From Bryobacterales bacterium (GTDB lineage: Bacteria; Acidobacteriota; Terriglobia; Bryobacterales; Bryobacteraceae): 64,000 nt of DNA. The stretch covers positions 23,760-87,759 of the forward strand of contig JAFAQY010000071.1 in the NCBI GenBank assembly GCA_019261985.1, in the 5' to 3' direction. The position numbers and the translations under genes were made by a program. Shown piece by piece: positions 29,038 through 38,191 of this stretch (positions are counted from its first letter, which is position 1; every line of letters begins with the position of its first letter). The notes beneath the pieces were generated by a model that was given only the letters and a program-made list of their open reading frames with translations, was not told the DNA's origin and ran no database searches.

Positions 29038-29526
29038 ATGATATCTCTCAGCATTCTCTTTTGGGCGTTCTTCGCCACATATGTCGTTCATATCCTCGAC
29101 GAAACGATCCTGAACGGAGGATTCGTTCAGTGGATCAAGGACGGCTTCTGGCCGACGTACAACGCACGGATGTTCATCTGGTTCAATGGTGTTGCCCTCG
29201 TATTGATTGCTGCAAGCGATGGTCTCTTCGACTCTTTGGGAGGCCATTGGGTCATTCTGCCGCTCCTTTGGATCGCGGGGTTCGTCACCCACGTTTTCAC
29301 CGTACACCTCTACTGGACCATCCGTCGGAACACCTATTCACCCGGCCTGGTTTCGAGCACGCTCTACCTCGTCATCTTTTATCTAGCGATCAAATACGGC
29401 CTTGCCAGCGGGCTCGTGAGCGCCTCGGATTTTGCGATTGGCACGACGGTCGGCGTGCTCACCGTGGGAGCATTCCTCACGGTCGGGCCTACATGGCTTT
29501 TCCCGAAGATCATGCGCCGCGGCTAG
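29038..29526 (+). CDS. HXXEE-like membrane protein
   Basis: 162 residues with four or five membrane helices. The HILDETILNGGF segment near the start and FVTHVFTVHLYWTIRRNTYSPGL resemble the HXXEE family (membrane proteins with conserved His and Glu within helices, function unknown). ATG 29038 is preceded by AGGAGG (29026-29031) at six bases; the longer in-frame start lacks such a site. It lies 86 bases after the TetR gene on the same strand and may be its target. Confidence 0.75.
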   Translation: MISLSILFWAFFATYVVHILDETILNGGFVQWIKDGFWPTYNARMFIWFNGVALVLIAASDGLFDSLGGHWVILPLLWIAGFVTHVFTVHLYWTIRRNTYSPGLVSSTLYLVIFYLAIKYGLASGLVSASDFAIGTTVGVLTVGAFLTVGPTWLFPKIMRRG

Positions 29527-29677
29527 AACAGCGTCTGGCCGAGAGGCGCTACTGGGCGCCCAAGTCGGATTGGATCACATTCCGCACGGGAAGCGAGCAC
29601 GATCTGAAACGTTGGCTGTGCCTGATGCGCCTGTCCTATCTCCGTTACCTCAGAAACAGAGGCAATGGGGCAATACA

Positions 29678-31174
29678 ATGACGAGGGCCAGTGCATTTCT
29701 CGAGCGCAACGTACTCGTGCGACTCGTCGGATACCATAACGGCGCCAAGGAGGCCGGTGCAGAATTTGTTGAGAAGTGGTCCTTGGCCGCGACGGACCGG
29801 CCGCCGCGTGGGCTTCTGTATCGCGATTTGGCTCGCCAGGTTCCGGAGTGGGGTGCGCGGATCGCACGCGAGATTCAGGAGCCAATTCCCTTCGAATTCC
29901 TCGATTATGCCGTGCTCCTCGCAGACGCGGACGTGCCCGAAGTCGAAGACCCGCCTGCAGACAGCTACCAGCGCGTCACGGCGACGTACGAAGTTCCGTT
30001 CCGGCTCTTCGCAGAGGCGGATGTCGAACCCGAGGTGATCCTTTACAATCTCTTTGAGGTCATCGGGCCGCCCCAAATGGTCCAGGGCTTTATGATGGGG
30101 TGGGCGCCGCGCGGCGACTTCATGTCCCGCCAAGACGGATTTTTCTCAGCCGCGTTACACCGGCTGCGTTCGGGAAGCTTGCCGGCCACCGTCTTCAACC
30201 GAGCGGAATGGCGGAGCGTCGCCGCGTACGAAAAGGCGATGGATCCCTTTGACAGGGCCTTCCCCCAAAACTCGCGCGTCACTTTGCCTGCGGGGAGTCG
30301 CGTGACGAGCCGGCTGGGCTTGTTCCGTGTGGAAGCACGGATCGTTCCACCGAAGCCTCAGCGCAAACAGATGACGGCGGTGGTCATGCGGCAGTTCGGT
30401 GGTCCGGATGTGCTCCATGTCGAGTCCGTCCCTCGGCCCGTCGCCGGTCCCGGACAGCTGCTGGTCCGTGTTCGTGCTGTGGCTGTGAACCCGCTTGATG
30501 CAAAAATGCGCGCGGGCGCCGTTCGCGAGCTCTACCCTGCCTGGTTCCCTGATGTCCTGGGCTACGACATCGCCGGGACCGTCGAAGACGTAGGTGAGGG
30601 CGTGCCCCGAAGCAGAATTGGAGAAGAAGTCTTCGGCGCATCGCCTCCGTGGGCTCGTTCGGGCTATGCGGAGTATGCCGTCGTCGAGGCGGCTGCATTC
30701 TACAAGAAGCCGGCGGCTCTCAACTTCGCTGCGGCTTCGACGGTCTGCTCGGCGCTGGCCACCGCCGATAATGCGTTATTTGCCTTGGCTGCCTTGAGTC
30801 GCGGCCAGACGGCGCTCATCCATGGCGCTTCAGGCGCCGTGGGTGGCTTCGCCGTTCAACTCGCGCAGCGCGCCGGGGCACGGGTGATCGCCACGGCCTC
30901 CGGCCGAAACGTCCCGCGTGTGCTTGACTTAGGTGCGGACGTGGTGGTCGATTACAAGAAGGACCGGTTCGAAGATCATGCCCGCGAGGTTGACGTTGTG
31001 CTAGACACGATAGGCGGAGACACACGCGTGCGTTCGTTTGCCGTTCTTCGCAGAGGCGGCGTGCTCGTCACGCTCGTCCCACCGCCGCCGGATCAAGAGT
31101 TTGCAGCTAAGCACGGCATCCGTGCCTTGTGGGTTTGCCCTGCTCCTCGACGACGTACCGAAGAGCATGCCTGA
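29678..31174 (+). CDS. Monooxygenase-like / quinone oxidoreductase fusion, 3' truncated
   Basis: About 498 residues. The N-terminal ~230 residues end in a segment like an antibiotic-biosynthesis monooxygenase fold (GFMMGWAPRGDFMSRQDGFF ... ALHRLRSG). From MTAVVMRQFGGPDVLHVESV a zinc-less medium-chain quinone oxidoreductase begins, with GYDIAGTVEDVGEG and the NADPH loop HGASGAVGGFAVQLA. It stops early: after HGIRALWV (about 31135) the frame reads through the end of a decayed transposase on the other strand and ends in Arg-rich nonsense. The last ~50 residues of the oxidoreductase are missing, so activity is doubtful. ATG 29678 is the start before recognisable sequence. Confidence 0.72.
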   Translation: MTRASAFLERNVLVRLVGYHNGAKEAGAEFVEKWSLAATDRPPRGLLYRDLARQVPEWGARIAREIQEPIPFEFLDYAVLLADADVPEVEDPPADSYQRVTATYEVPFRLFAEADVEPEVILYNLFEVIGPPQMVQGFMMGWAPRGDFMSRQDGFFSAALHRLRSGSLPATVFNRAEWRSVAAYEKAMDPFDRAFPQNSRVTLPAGSRVTSRLGLFRVEARIVPPKPQRKQMTAVVMRQFGGPDVLHVESVPRPVAGPGQLLVRVRAVAVNPLDAKMRAGAVRELYPAWFPDVLGYDIAGTVEDVGEGVPRSRIGEEVFGASPPWARSGYAEYAVVEAAAFYKKPAALNFAAASTVCSALATADNALFALAALSRGQTALIHGASGAVGGFAVQLAQRAGARVIATASGRNVPRVLDLGADVVVDYKKDRFEDHAREVDVVLDTIGGDTRVRSFAVLRRGGVLVTLVPPPPDQEFAAKHGIRALWVCPAPRRRTEEHA

Positions 31175-31559
31175 CGTCTTCCTCCTTCCACAGCCAACGT
31201 GTGCTGCCATGCCGCGCCGAGCGGGTGCGATCGGGGCTTCGCCTTCCATCCGGTTGAGTTCGCGGCTGGCGTACGATTTGAACTCGGCCATAATTCGCTC
31301 AGGTAGAGTCTCAGCGCTACGATGGCGTGCACATGGTTAGACCTCACATGTGCAGCTAGCAGGGTCCAATTGCGGTGCGCGCAATGCCTCTGGATGGCCT
31401 GCAGCACGAGTTCCCCACCCGCTTGGCGAGCAGATAGGGACCCTGGAGCATCGGGGTTCAACATGCGGCTGCCGACCAGATTGTGATGGCGGTCCATCGA
31501 TCCAACTCGTCACCGTGCAGACGCGCACCCTGGCAGGAGAACGTAATGAAATACCTCAA
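31106..31559 (-). pseudogene. Decayed REP-associated (RAYT, Y1-type) transposase
   Basis: Fragments of one transposase in three frames on the minus strand. From TTG 31559: RYFITFSCQGARLHGDE; then, after a shift, MDRHHNLVGSRML and HCAHRNWTLLAAHVRSNHVHAIVA, which holds the Y1 HUH motif; then FKSYASRELNR in another frame; then GSTRWLWKEEDVRHALRY ending at TAG 31106. At least three frameshifts are needed, so it is inactive. RAYT enzymes mobilise REP palindromes. The element's end coincides with the truncated 3' end of the oxidoreductase, so it probably disrupted that gene. Confidence 0.85.
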
Positions 31560-31589
31560 ACACCGCTCCCTTGCGGTCGCGGCTCGGCC
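31543..31589 (-). repeat. 47-bp repeat, copy 2 (RAYT 5' module)
   Basis: Same 47 bases as 19376-19422 with one mismatch. On the minus strand it holds a CGAGCCGCGACCGC-type palindromic-looking leader followed by the first transposase codons (TTG at 31559, AGG TAT TTC ATT). It marks the 5' boundary of the decayed transposase. Confidence 0.75.
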
Positions 31590-31667
31590 TAGCACCCCCT
31601 CTGAGCGGGTGCCTTGCACTCCACGTCACCACCGGATATCTTAGAACGAGTTGAAAAGAGAGTAGCA

Positions 31668-34256
31668 ATGCAATCGGCGAGACGATTTAGCTCAAGCAAA
31701 ATTGAAATCTTTGCAGCGCTGGGATGCTTCTGCGCTGCCGCGGTGATGGTAGCCCAAACACGAAGCGGCGCGCAGGTTGAACCCACTTCGCCGCGTCCGG
31801 CCGTGGCGCCCGTTCACTCCTCGGCGACCGTAACACCTGCAGCGAATGCAATCGCAGACGGCGCCAAATACCGTGCTTTGCTGGATAAATATTGCGTTAC
31901 GTGCCACAACAGCCGCGCGCCGCTGCCGGCCGACGATCCAGTGAAGCTTGACGTGAGCTTCGACAATCTACTAAGCAACGCAGGGACTTGGGAGAGAGTA
32001 CTTCGGAAGCTGAGTGTCCGGGCAATGCCGCCTCCAGGCATGCCTCGTCCGTCCGAGGCGGAGTACGCCGGCTTTACGAGTTGGCTCGCCGCCTCGATTG
32101 ACCGCGCCTGGGAAGGCCGCGGCAACCCAGGACGTTATGTTGTGCATCGCCTGAATCGCGCCGAATATGCGAACGCGGTCCGTGACCTGCTGGCGGTGGA
32201 TATTGACGTCTCCGACGTGCTGCCGACCGATGGCGCGGAGTTCGGGTTCGACAACATCGCGACGGCGCTAAAAACATCGCCCCTGCTGCTCGAAGGATAC
32301 GTCAACGCGGCGCAGCGCGTCGCCGCGATGGCGGTCGGCGATCCGCAGATGAAGCCCGGGACCACCGAGCATTCGATCAGCCGCGAATTCAGCCAGAACG
32401 GATACATCGACGGCCTGCCGCTGGGAACTGTCGGCGGCACTGTCGTCCGTCACTATTTTCCGGCCGACGCCGAGTACAAACTGTCGGGCCGGCTGGTCCG
32501 GGGCGTTCAGGAAGGTTACGCCGGCGTAGAAGGAAATGACACGCCGTATACCTTCGTCATAACCGTGGACGGCAACGAGGTGTATTCGGCTCCGATCGGC
32601 GGTCCGAAGGACGACGAAATCCAAGCCGCCGATTTGGCCGCCGCGCAGCCGATTATCGACAAAAGAATGACAGGACGCGTGCGGGTCACGGCCGGCCCGC
32701 ATGAGGTGGGCTTTACGTGGAAAGAGCGTCCGCAACAGTTGCAGGATGTCTGGGAGCCATCGAGGCGCGACAGCCAGGAAATTCACATGGTCGGCGGCAT
32801 GCCAAAACTAAGAACGGTATCTATCGATGGGCCGTACAACGTCAAAGGCGTCAGCGAAGGGCTCAGCCGCAAACGGCTGTTTGTGTGCCATCCCGCGACG
32901 ACTAGCGAGGACACAAACTGCGCGACTAAGATCCTTACCAATCTCGCACGCCGCGCGTACCGGCAACCGGTTACGGCCGCGGACGTCGAAGCGCCGATCT
33001 CGTTCTACAAACAGGCCCGGAATAGCGGCGGCAGTTTCGACGATGGCATCCGCGCCGGCGTAGCGCGGGTTCTTTCGAGCCCGCATTTCTTGTATCGCAT
33101 CGAGAAGGATGCTCCCGGCGCCCGGCCTGGCGTTGCCCATCCCGTGAGCGATGTCGAGCTTGCCTCGCGGCTGTCCTTCTTCTTGTGGAGCAGCATCCCC
33201 GACGAAAAGCTGCTGGACCTGGCGATTGCGGGGCGGCTGCGGGAACCGGGCGTGCTCGCCGCGCAGGCGCAACGAATGATCGCGGACGAACGCGCCGACG
33301 CCCTAATAGAGAATTTCACGGGGCAATGGCTGCAGCTGCGCAATTTGGAATCTAAGGTCGTTCCGGATCTGCTGCTGTTCCCGGATTTCGACGACAACAC
33401 ACGAAAAGGCTTCCGCAAAGAGACCGAGCTATTCTTTGGGTACATTTTGCGCAATGACCGCAGCGCCCTGGAGCTTTTGAGCGCGGACTACACTTTTGTC
33501 GACGAGCGGCTCGCCAAGCACTACGGCATACCCGGCGTCTACGGCCCGCAATTCCGACGCGTGAAGCTCACCGATCCCAACCGCCGCGGCCTTCTGGGGC
33601 AAGGAAGCATTCTGTCGATGACCTCGGTAGCGACGAGAACCTCCCCCGTTTTCCGGGGAAAATACGTGTTGAGCACCTTCCTCGACACGCCTCCTCCGCC
33701 CGCGCCGCCGAACGTCCCCACGCTGGATGAAAGCAACAAGGCTGCCTCCGCGGTCCCAAAGACGGTGCGCGCGCAGTTGGAATTGCACCGCAGCAACGCG
33801 GTTTGCGCCGGATGTCATCGCGTGATCGACCCGCCGGGTTTTGCGCTTGAGAACTTCGATTCCGTGGGCAAATGGCGCGATAAAGGCGCCGATGGCGCGC
33901 CGCTTGATGTGGCGGGCACGCTCGCGGACGGGTCGAAGGTCAACGGTCCGGTGGCGCTGCGAGAGGCGATCCTGAGCCGGCCCGATGCTTTTACGACTGT
34001 CGTCGCCGGGCGGATGCTGACCTACGCTCTGGGCCGGGGACTCGAGCCGAGCGACATGCCGGTGGTTCGCCGCATCGTAAAGAAGGCCGCGCAGAACGAT
34101 TATCGGCTCTCGTCTATTGTCATGGGAATTGTCGAAAGCGCGCCATTTCAGATGCGCACGAAATTGGAATCGGGGGCGGAATCCGCTGAATCCGTCCCGG
34201 CGGTTAACAGAAATAGGCCGGTTGACACCGTCAAACTGGCACGATCAAATAATTAA
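31668..34256 (+). CDS. Secreted DUF1592/DUF1588/DUF1585-type cytochrome c protein
   Basis: 862 residues. Signal anchor/peptide (about 11-30), then a cytochrome-like segment with CVTCH (about 75). The next part carries DUF1587 (VVHRLNRAEYANAVRDLL), a sugar- or ligand-binding-like beta domain, DUF1595 (RRAYRQPVTAADVE), DUF1592 (LASRLSFFLWSSIPDEKLL ... FTGQWLQLRNLE), DUF1588 with a second heme motif CAGCH, and DUF1585 (RMLTYALGRGLE). This planctomycete/acidobacterial family is secreted and of unproven function, perhaps polymer oxidation. It precedes a DUF1552 gene by 12 bases, the usual partner. ATG 31668 begins the signal sequence. Confidence 0.93.
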   Translation: MQSARRFSSSKIEIFAALGCFCAAAVMVAQTRSGAQVEPTSPRPAVAPVHSSATVTPAANAIADGAKYRALLDKYCVTCHNSRAPLPADDPVKLDVSFDNLLSNAGTWERVLRKLSVRAMPPPGMPRPSEAEYAGFTSWLAASIDRAWEGRGNPGRYVVHRLNRAEYANAVRDLLAVDIDVSDVLPTDGAEFGFDNIATALKTSPLLLEGYVNAAQRVAAMAVGDPQMKPGTTEHSISREFSQNGYIDGLPLGTVGGTVVRHYFPADAEYKLSGRLVRGVQEGYAGVEGNDTPYTFVITVDGNEVYSAPIGGPKDDEIQAADLAAAQPIIDKRMTGRVRVTAGPHEVGFTWKERPQQLQDVWEPSRRDSQEIHMVGGMPKLRTVSIDGPYNVKGVSEGLSRKRLFVCHPATTSEDTNCATKILTNLARRAYRQPVTAADVEAPISFYKQARNSGGSFDDGIRAGVARVLSSPHFLYRIEKDAPGARPGVAHPVSDVELASRLSFFLWSSIPDEKLLDLAIAGRLREPGVLAAQAQRMIADERADALIENFTGQWLQLRNLESKVVPDLLLFPDFDDNTRKGFRKETELFFGYILRNDRSALELLSADYTFVDERLAKHYGIPGVYGPQFRRVKLTDPNRRGLLGQGSILSMTSVATRTSPVFRGKYVLSTFLDTPPPPAPPNVPTLDESNKAASAVPKTVRAQLELHRSNAVCAGCHRVIDPPGFALENFDSVGKWRDKGADGAPLDVAGTLADGSKVNGPVALREAILSRPDAFTTVVAGRMLTYALGRGLEPSDMPVVRRIVKKAAQNDYRLSSIVMGIVESAPFQMRTKLESGAESAESVPAVNRNRPVDTVKLARSNN

Positions 34257-34268
34257 CAAGGACTTGCC

Positions 34269-35594
34269 ATGTTCATTACGAAGAAGCACGTTTCTCGCCG
34301 TACTTTCGTCCGCGGCAGTTTAGGCGCCGCGGTTGCGCTGCCCTTTATGGACGCCATGATTCCCGCGCTGTCCGCCGCGCCGAGCTCGCCATTCCACTTC
34401 GGCGCGGTCTACTTTCCGTGCGGCGTGTGGCCCGATACCTGGCATCCGGATAAAGAGGGGAGCGACTTCGAATTCAAGCCGGTGATGCAGCCGCTTGAGC
34501 CCTTCCGCAATCAGCTCGTCACGGTCAGCAAGATGAAGGCGCCGTGGGGCTCCTCGGTCCATTTGGGGGCGAGCTCGGCCTTCCTGAATGGCCTTGGGCC
34601 GGCCAATAGCCGCACCGACGGAAAATCCGACGCCTTCGGAAAAATCGAGTCGAAGAAAACCGTCGACCAATTCATCGCGGATCAAGTGGGCGGTGATACA
34701 CCACTGCGATCGATCGAAGTCGGCACCGAGGATATGGGCACCGCTGTGGGCGCCTGCGACGGCTTCGCATGCACGTTCTTCAACACGCTGGCGTGGCGCG
34801 ACGATACCAATCCGCTGCCGGTGGGAATCAATCCGCGCGTTACGTTTGAGCGTATGTTCGGCGAGACGGATTCAAAAGAGCGGCGCTTTGCGCGCCTAAA
34901 GGAGAAGCAGAGCCTGCTCGATTCGGTGACCGAGGAAACCTCGAAGCTGAAGCGCTCGCTTGGAGCGCCCGATCGCGCCATCCTTGACGAATATCTCGGC
35001 AACATTCGCGACGTCGAAAAACAGCTCGAGCGCATGGAGAGCCGCCTGGGAACCATCACCGGCAATCCGGAAGCGCCCGTCGGCTTGCCGGAAGCGTTCG
35101 ACGATCACATGACGATTACCTACAACCTGATGCACCTGGCGTATCAAGGCGACATCAGCCGCGTGTTCACGTTCATGACCGGCCATGAAGCCAGCGACCG
35201 CGCGTACACGCACATCGGAATCCCCGAGCAGCACCACACCATTTCGCATCACGGGAACGACCCGGAGAAGCTGGCGAAGTACGCTAAGATCGCGACCTAC
35301 CAGATCCAGAAATTCGCGGATTTCTGCGAGAAGCTGAAGGCGACGAAAGAGGGCGACGGAACGCTGCTGGATCACACGGCTTTGTATTGGGGCAGCGGCA
35401 TGAGCAACGGTAACGCGCACGACCGCAACAATCCCCCCGCAGTGGTGGTGGGCGGAGCATGCGGCCGGATGAAAGGCAACCGGCACATCGTCGCGAAAGA
35501 TACGCCCACGGCGAACCTGCTTCTGGCGCTGGCGCACTTGGGCGGCGCGGAGATCGAGAACCTGCCGGCGAGTACGGGCAGAATCGATCTGTAA
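34269..35594 (+). CDS. Tat-exported DUF1552 protein
   Basis: 441 residues. The N terminus has a twin-arginine signal, SRRTFVRGSLGAAVALPF, so it folds, probably with a cofactor or metal, before export. The DUF1552 body includes GVWPDTWHPDKEGSDFEF, YLGNIRDVEKQLERMESR, FMTGHEASDRAYTHIGI and ALYWGSGMSNGNAHDRN. DUF1552 resembles the alkaline-phosphatase/sulfatase-type DUF1501 group by position of His and Asp residues, but the activity is unknown. It follows the DUF1592-type gene by 12 bases, a pairing seen widely in Planctomycetes and Acidobacteria, implying a joint periplasmic role. Confidence 0.93.
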   Translation: MFITKKHVSRRTFVRGSLGAAVALPFMDAMIPALSAAPSSPFHFGAVYFPCGVWPDTWHPDKEGSDFEFKPVMQPLEPFRNQLVTVSKMKAPWGSSVHLGASSAFLNGLGPANSRTDGKSDAFGKIESKKTVDQFIADQVGGDTPLRSIEVGTEDMGTAVGACDGFACTFFNTLAWRDDTNPLPVGINPRVTFERMFGETDSKERRFARLKEKQSLLDSVTEETSKLKRSLGAPDRAILDEYLGNIRDVEKQLERMESRLGTITGNPEAPVGLPEAFDDHMTITYNLMHLAYQGDISRVFTFMTGHEASDRAYTHIGIPEQHHTISHHGNDPEKLAKYAKIATYQIQKFADFCEKLKATKEGDGTLLDHTALYWGSGMSNGNAHDRNNPPAVVVGGACGRMKGNRHIVAKDTPTANLLLALAHLGGAEIENLPASTGRIDL

Positions 35595-35771
35595 AGCCGA
35601 TCCAGCCGTACTTCACGGAACGTCATAGGAAACAGCCACTGCTGTGCAACGAGAGTTCTCGATGCGATGACGCCCATCATGCTCGGTAACCATGCGATTG
35701 GCAATACGCGACTGCTCTGCAGGCCCATGCGTGACACGTTTGGCAACCTGCCCCACACGATCGCGCCCGGA

Positions 35772-36854
35772 CTACTTCGCTCGCCCGGTGTAACCCTGCG
35801 CGATGACCGGAATGGCGATGATTTGGTTTCGCGCGCTCGGCGTTCCCCATCCACCGTAAAACACAATGCCGAACAGGGTCTTTTTGTCGCGGCCGCCGAA
35901 AAACGTGCCGTGCAGCCCCTCCGGGCCCGGGATGCTGCCCGCGAACTTGCCGTCTGCCGAGAAAACATCTACTGACTTGCCCGTCGCAACGTAGACGCGG
36001 CCCTGTTGATCGACGGCAGAACCGTCGCCCGCTTCACCGCCCTGCAGTTTGCCGAATTCGCGCTGATTGGTTAGTGAGCCGTCGGGCTTTACGTCGAACG
36101 CAAAGACGACCGCTCCGTTCGTTACGTAGAGGGTCTTCTCGTCGGGGCTCAGGATGATGCCGTTGGCGAGCGGAACATTTTTCCCATACTGCGAGACCAC
36201 GCCTTTCGGATCCGCGTAGAATACTCCGCTGTCGGTTACCGAGAAGTACACGCCGCCGCGGCCATTGGCAATTAAGTCATTCAGGACGCCGCCAATGCAT
36301 TCGAGGGGCTCGCCATGGAACGAATTCGCCAGCATCTTCCGCTGAGGCTCCAGTTGCTCGATGGACGAGCCGAGCCCGCGTTCGGCGACGAACAGCGCGC
36401 CATTCTTGCTGCGCGAGACCGCGCCCCCGGTGTTGGTATTGCTGTGGACGATTTTGGCGAGACCCGTCGACGGGTCGAGCTGCATTACGTTGCTTGCATC
36501 ATTGTTCGCGAACAACACTGTGCCGTTGTCGCCGGCAATGGGACCGTCCACGTTATTGCCCTCCCACTTCCAGACGACCTTCCACGACTGCCCAGCGGCA
36601 AGGACCCCGGGAATTGCGGAAGTGGACGGAAGGGCTGGAGCCGGCGGCTCGGCATTCGAGTTCGCAGACTGCCCGGCGCCGGGAATCGAAAACGGCTGCG
36701 GCGGATTCTTGCACTTCGCGAGAACGCTTTTCAGTCCGGGATTTTGCCAGCTCTGCAGGCTGCTGCCGCGAGGAAAGGAGGACGACGGGCTTTGCGCGGA
36801 CGCAACCGCCGCGGCGCTCGCGACGGCTACCGCGAGAATGCTTTGCAGCCTCAC
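35772..36854 (-). CDS. Secreted SMP-30/gluconolactonase-like beta-propeller
   Basis: 360 residues with a signal peptide (about 1-20). The mature part reads as a six-bladed propeller: GNNVDGPIAGDNGTVLFANN, GLGSSIEQLEPQ, DLIANGRGGVYFSVTD, LANGIILSPDEKTLYVTNGA and GDGSAVDQQGRVYVAT. These match the SMP-30 group, which hydrolyses sugar lactones using a calcium or zinc site; the metal ligands Glu, Asn and Asp are plausible in DLIANG and DEKTLYVTN. An unusual Pro/Ala-rich segment precedes the propeller. The start overlaps the end of the upstream alpha/beta hydrolase by four bases (36851-36854), so the two form a coupled pair. Confidence 0.88.
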   Translation of the reverse strand: MRLQSILAVAVASAAAVASAQSPSSSFPRGSSLQSWQNPGLKSVLAKCKNPPQPFSIPGAGQSANSNAEPPAPALPSTSAIPGVLAAGQSWKVVWKWEGNNVDGPIAGDNGTVLFANNDASNVMQLDPSTGLAKIVHSNTNTGGAVSRSKNGALFVAERGLGSSIEQLEPQRKMLANSFHGEPLECIGGVLNDLIANGRGGVYFSVTDSGVFYADPKGVVSQYGKNVPLANGIILSPDEKTLYVTNGAVVFAFDVKPDGSLTNQREFGKLQGGEAGDGSAVDQQGRVYVATGKSVDVFSADGKFAGSIPGPEGLHGTFFGGRDKKTLFGIVFYGGWGTPSARNQIIAIPVIAQGYTGRAK

Positions 36855-37780
36855 TCAATGCCTTTCGATTTCACGTCCCAGTTGGAATTGGTGCACAGGC
36901 CGCAGTTCTTGCCCACGAACATTGCGCCGGCTTTCTTGTCCCCTTTAAACGTCCACAGGAGCCAATTCGATGCGACATTGGCAAACTCGCCGCCGCCTGG
37001 ATGATGGTAGGTCGCGCTGTGGCCAGCGTTGTGCCGGGCGCCGTAGAACGCCGGCAGCTTGTCGATTAGGTCGAACGTCGCCGCCGAGGCGCCCATAAGA
37101 AAGTCCGGCTCGCCGCCGTTGAGCAGCAGCACGGGTCCGTGCAATTTGGTGAGCGCTTCCGCGGTGGGTTGCGGCGACCCACGCCCCGCCTTGCCCTTGC
37201 CCTGTGCAGCCGGCGCCTCTTGCACGCCTGAATTGAACACGCCAATCGTCTTTACGCGCGGATCGGCGCCGAGCACCATCGAGAGAAATCCTCCGCATGA
37301 CGTGCCCATGACCGTGACTTTGTCCAGGGCGATCTTGCCTTTCAGCGCCGAGCCGGTTCGCGCGTTTTCCGTCCCGGCCCAGTCGATGGCAGCCCGCATG
37401 TCGTCGGCTGTTTCCTGGCGCTGCGGCGCGCCTTCCTGAGGGACCGTACCCAGTACCAGGAAGCCGTGCGAGGCAATCGTGGTTAGAAAATCCGAGTAGC
37501 CTTTACTGTCGATCGCACAGCCGCCATTGCCCCATACCATCACGGGCAGGGTGTCCTTTTTCGGGAACTTGTCAAGCTCCTCAGGGCGATACACGTGAAA
37601 TCCGGGCGCGCCGAACGCGGCTTCGGAAGTGATCTTGTACGGTCCGGGCACCGCCAGCGGCGCGCCTTCGAGAGGCAAGGACCGCTGAATCATTTCACGA
37701 GTAATGCCGGGCGGTTGGGCGAGGCAAGCGCCGGTTGCTATGAGAAGCACTGCGGCGACAGTAACGATGGTCTTATTCAT
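36851..37780 (-). CDS. Secreted alpha/beta hydrolase
   Basis: 309 residues with a signal peptide (about 1-22). The fold is a dienelactone-hydrolase/cutinase-like esterase: oxyanion region PVMVWGNGGC, nucleophile Ser in VMGTSCGGFLS, acid in LLNGGEPDFLMG and His in ARHNAGHSATYHHPGG. Four cysteines near the C terminus and nucleophile region (GCAIDS, NCGLCTN) suggest disulfides, expected for a secreted enzyme. The substrate is not determined; polymer or ester hydrolysis outside the cell is plausible. It precedes and is coupled to the SMP-30-like gene. Confidence 0.88.
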   Translation of the reverse strand: MNKTIVTVAAVLLIATGACLAQPPGITREMIQRSLPLEGAPLAVPGPYKITSEAAFGAPGFHVYRPEELDKFPKKDTLPVMVWGNGGCAIDSKGYSDFLTTIASHGFLVLGTVPQEGAPQRQETADDMRAAIDWAGTENARTGSALKGKIALDKVTVMGTSCGGFLSMVLGADPRVKTIGVFNSGVQEAPAAQGKGKAGRGSPQPTAEALTKLHGPVLLLNGGEPDFLMGASAATFDLIDKLPAFYGARHNAGHSATYHHPGGGEFANVASNWLLWTFKGDKKAGAMFVGKNCGLCTNSNWDVKSKGIE

Positions 37781-37868
37781 TAGTCATCTCCTTGATGAGC
37801 GAGATACCGAGATCAACGATGATATCGCAAGAACAAGACCCGCCAGAACCCCTTCTTCGGACTCGTGC

Positions 37869-38183
37869 TCAAGTGAGCCACTGGTGGATTCCGCCGCATC
37901 GAAGTTCCCGGTTTAAGCGATCACGCCATTTGTGAATACCGTCTTTATGCTTCTGGAGGCAGAAACAACAAATTTCCCACTGCCGGAATTTTGCCGGCGT
38001 CTGCCACGAGGAATATTTCCCGTGAGGCCACCGCTTTCGAAAACACTTCAGACACATACTGTGTTCCCACCCAGCCACCCGCCGTTTCTCTCTTTGTTCC
38101 GCCCACTTCTTGAGAAGCGTTTCGGAGGGGTTAGGCGTGGGTCCGTTATCAGTGCTCACGGCGGTCGTGGCAGGTACCGACAT
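37869..38183 (-). CDS. Small Cys-rich protein, possible zinc finger
   Basis: 104 residues, basic. Two cysteine pairs are spaced as in a treble-clef or zinc ribbon: MCLKCFRKRW (about 43-52) and ICCFCLQKHKDG (about 71-82). No HNH or nuclease residues are obvious. It lies eight bases downstream of the PQQ dehydrogenase on the same strand and may be co-transcribed. The composition is unlike its secreted neighbours. I do not recognise a family; the frame is credible because both metal-type motifs are intact. Confidence 0.5.
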   Translation of the reverse strand: MSVPATTAVSTDNGPTPNPSETLLKKWAEQREKRRVAGWEHSMCLKCFRKRWPHGKYSSWQTPAKFRQWEICCFCLQKHKDGIHKWRDRLNRELRCGGIHQWLT

Positions 38184-38191
38184 CCAATGCC

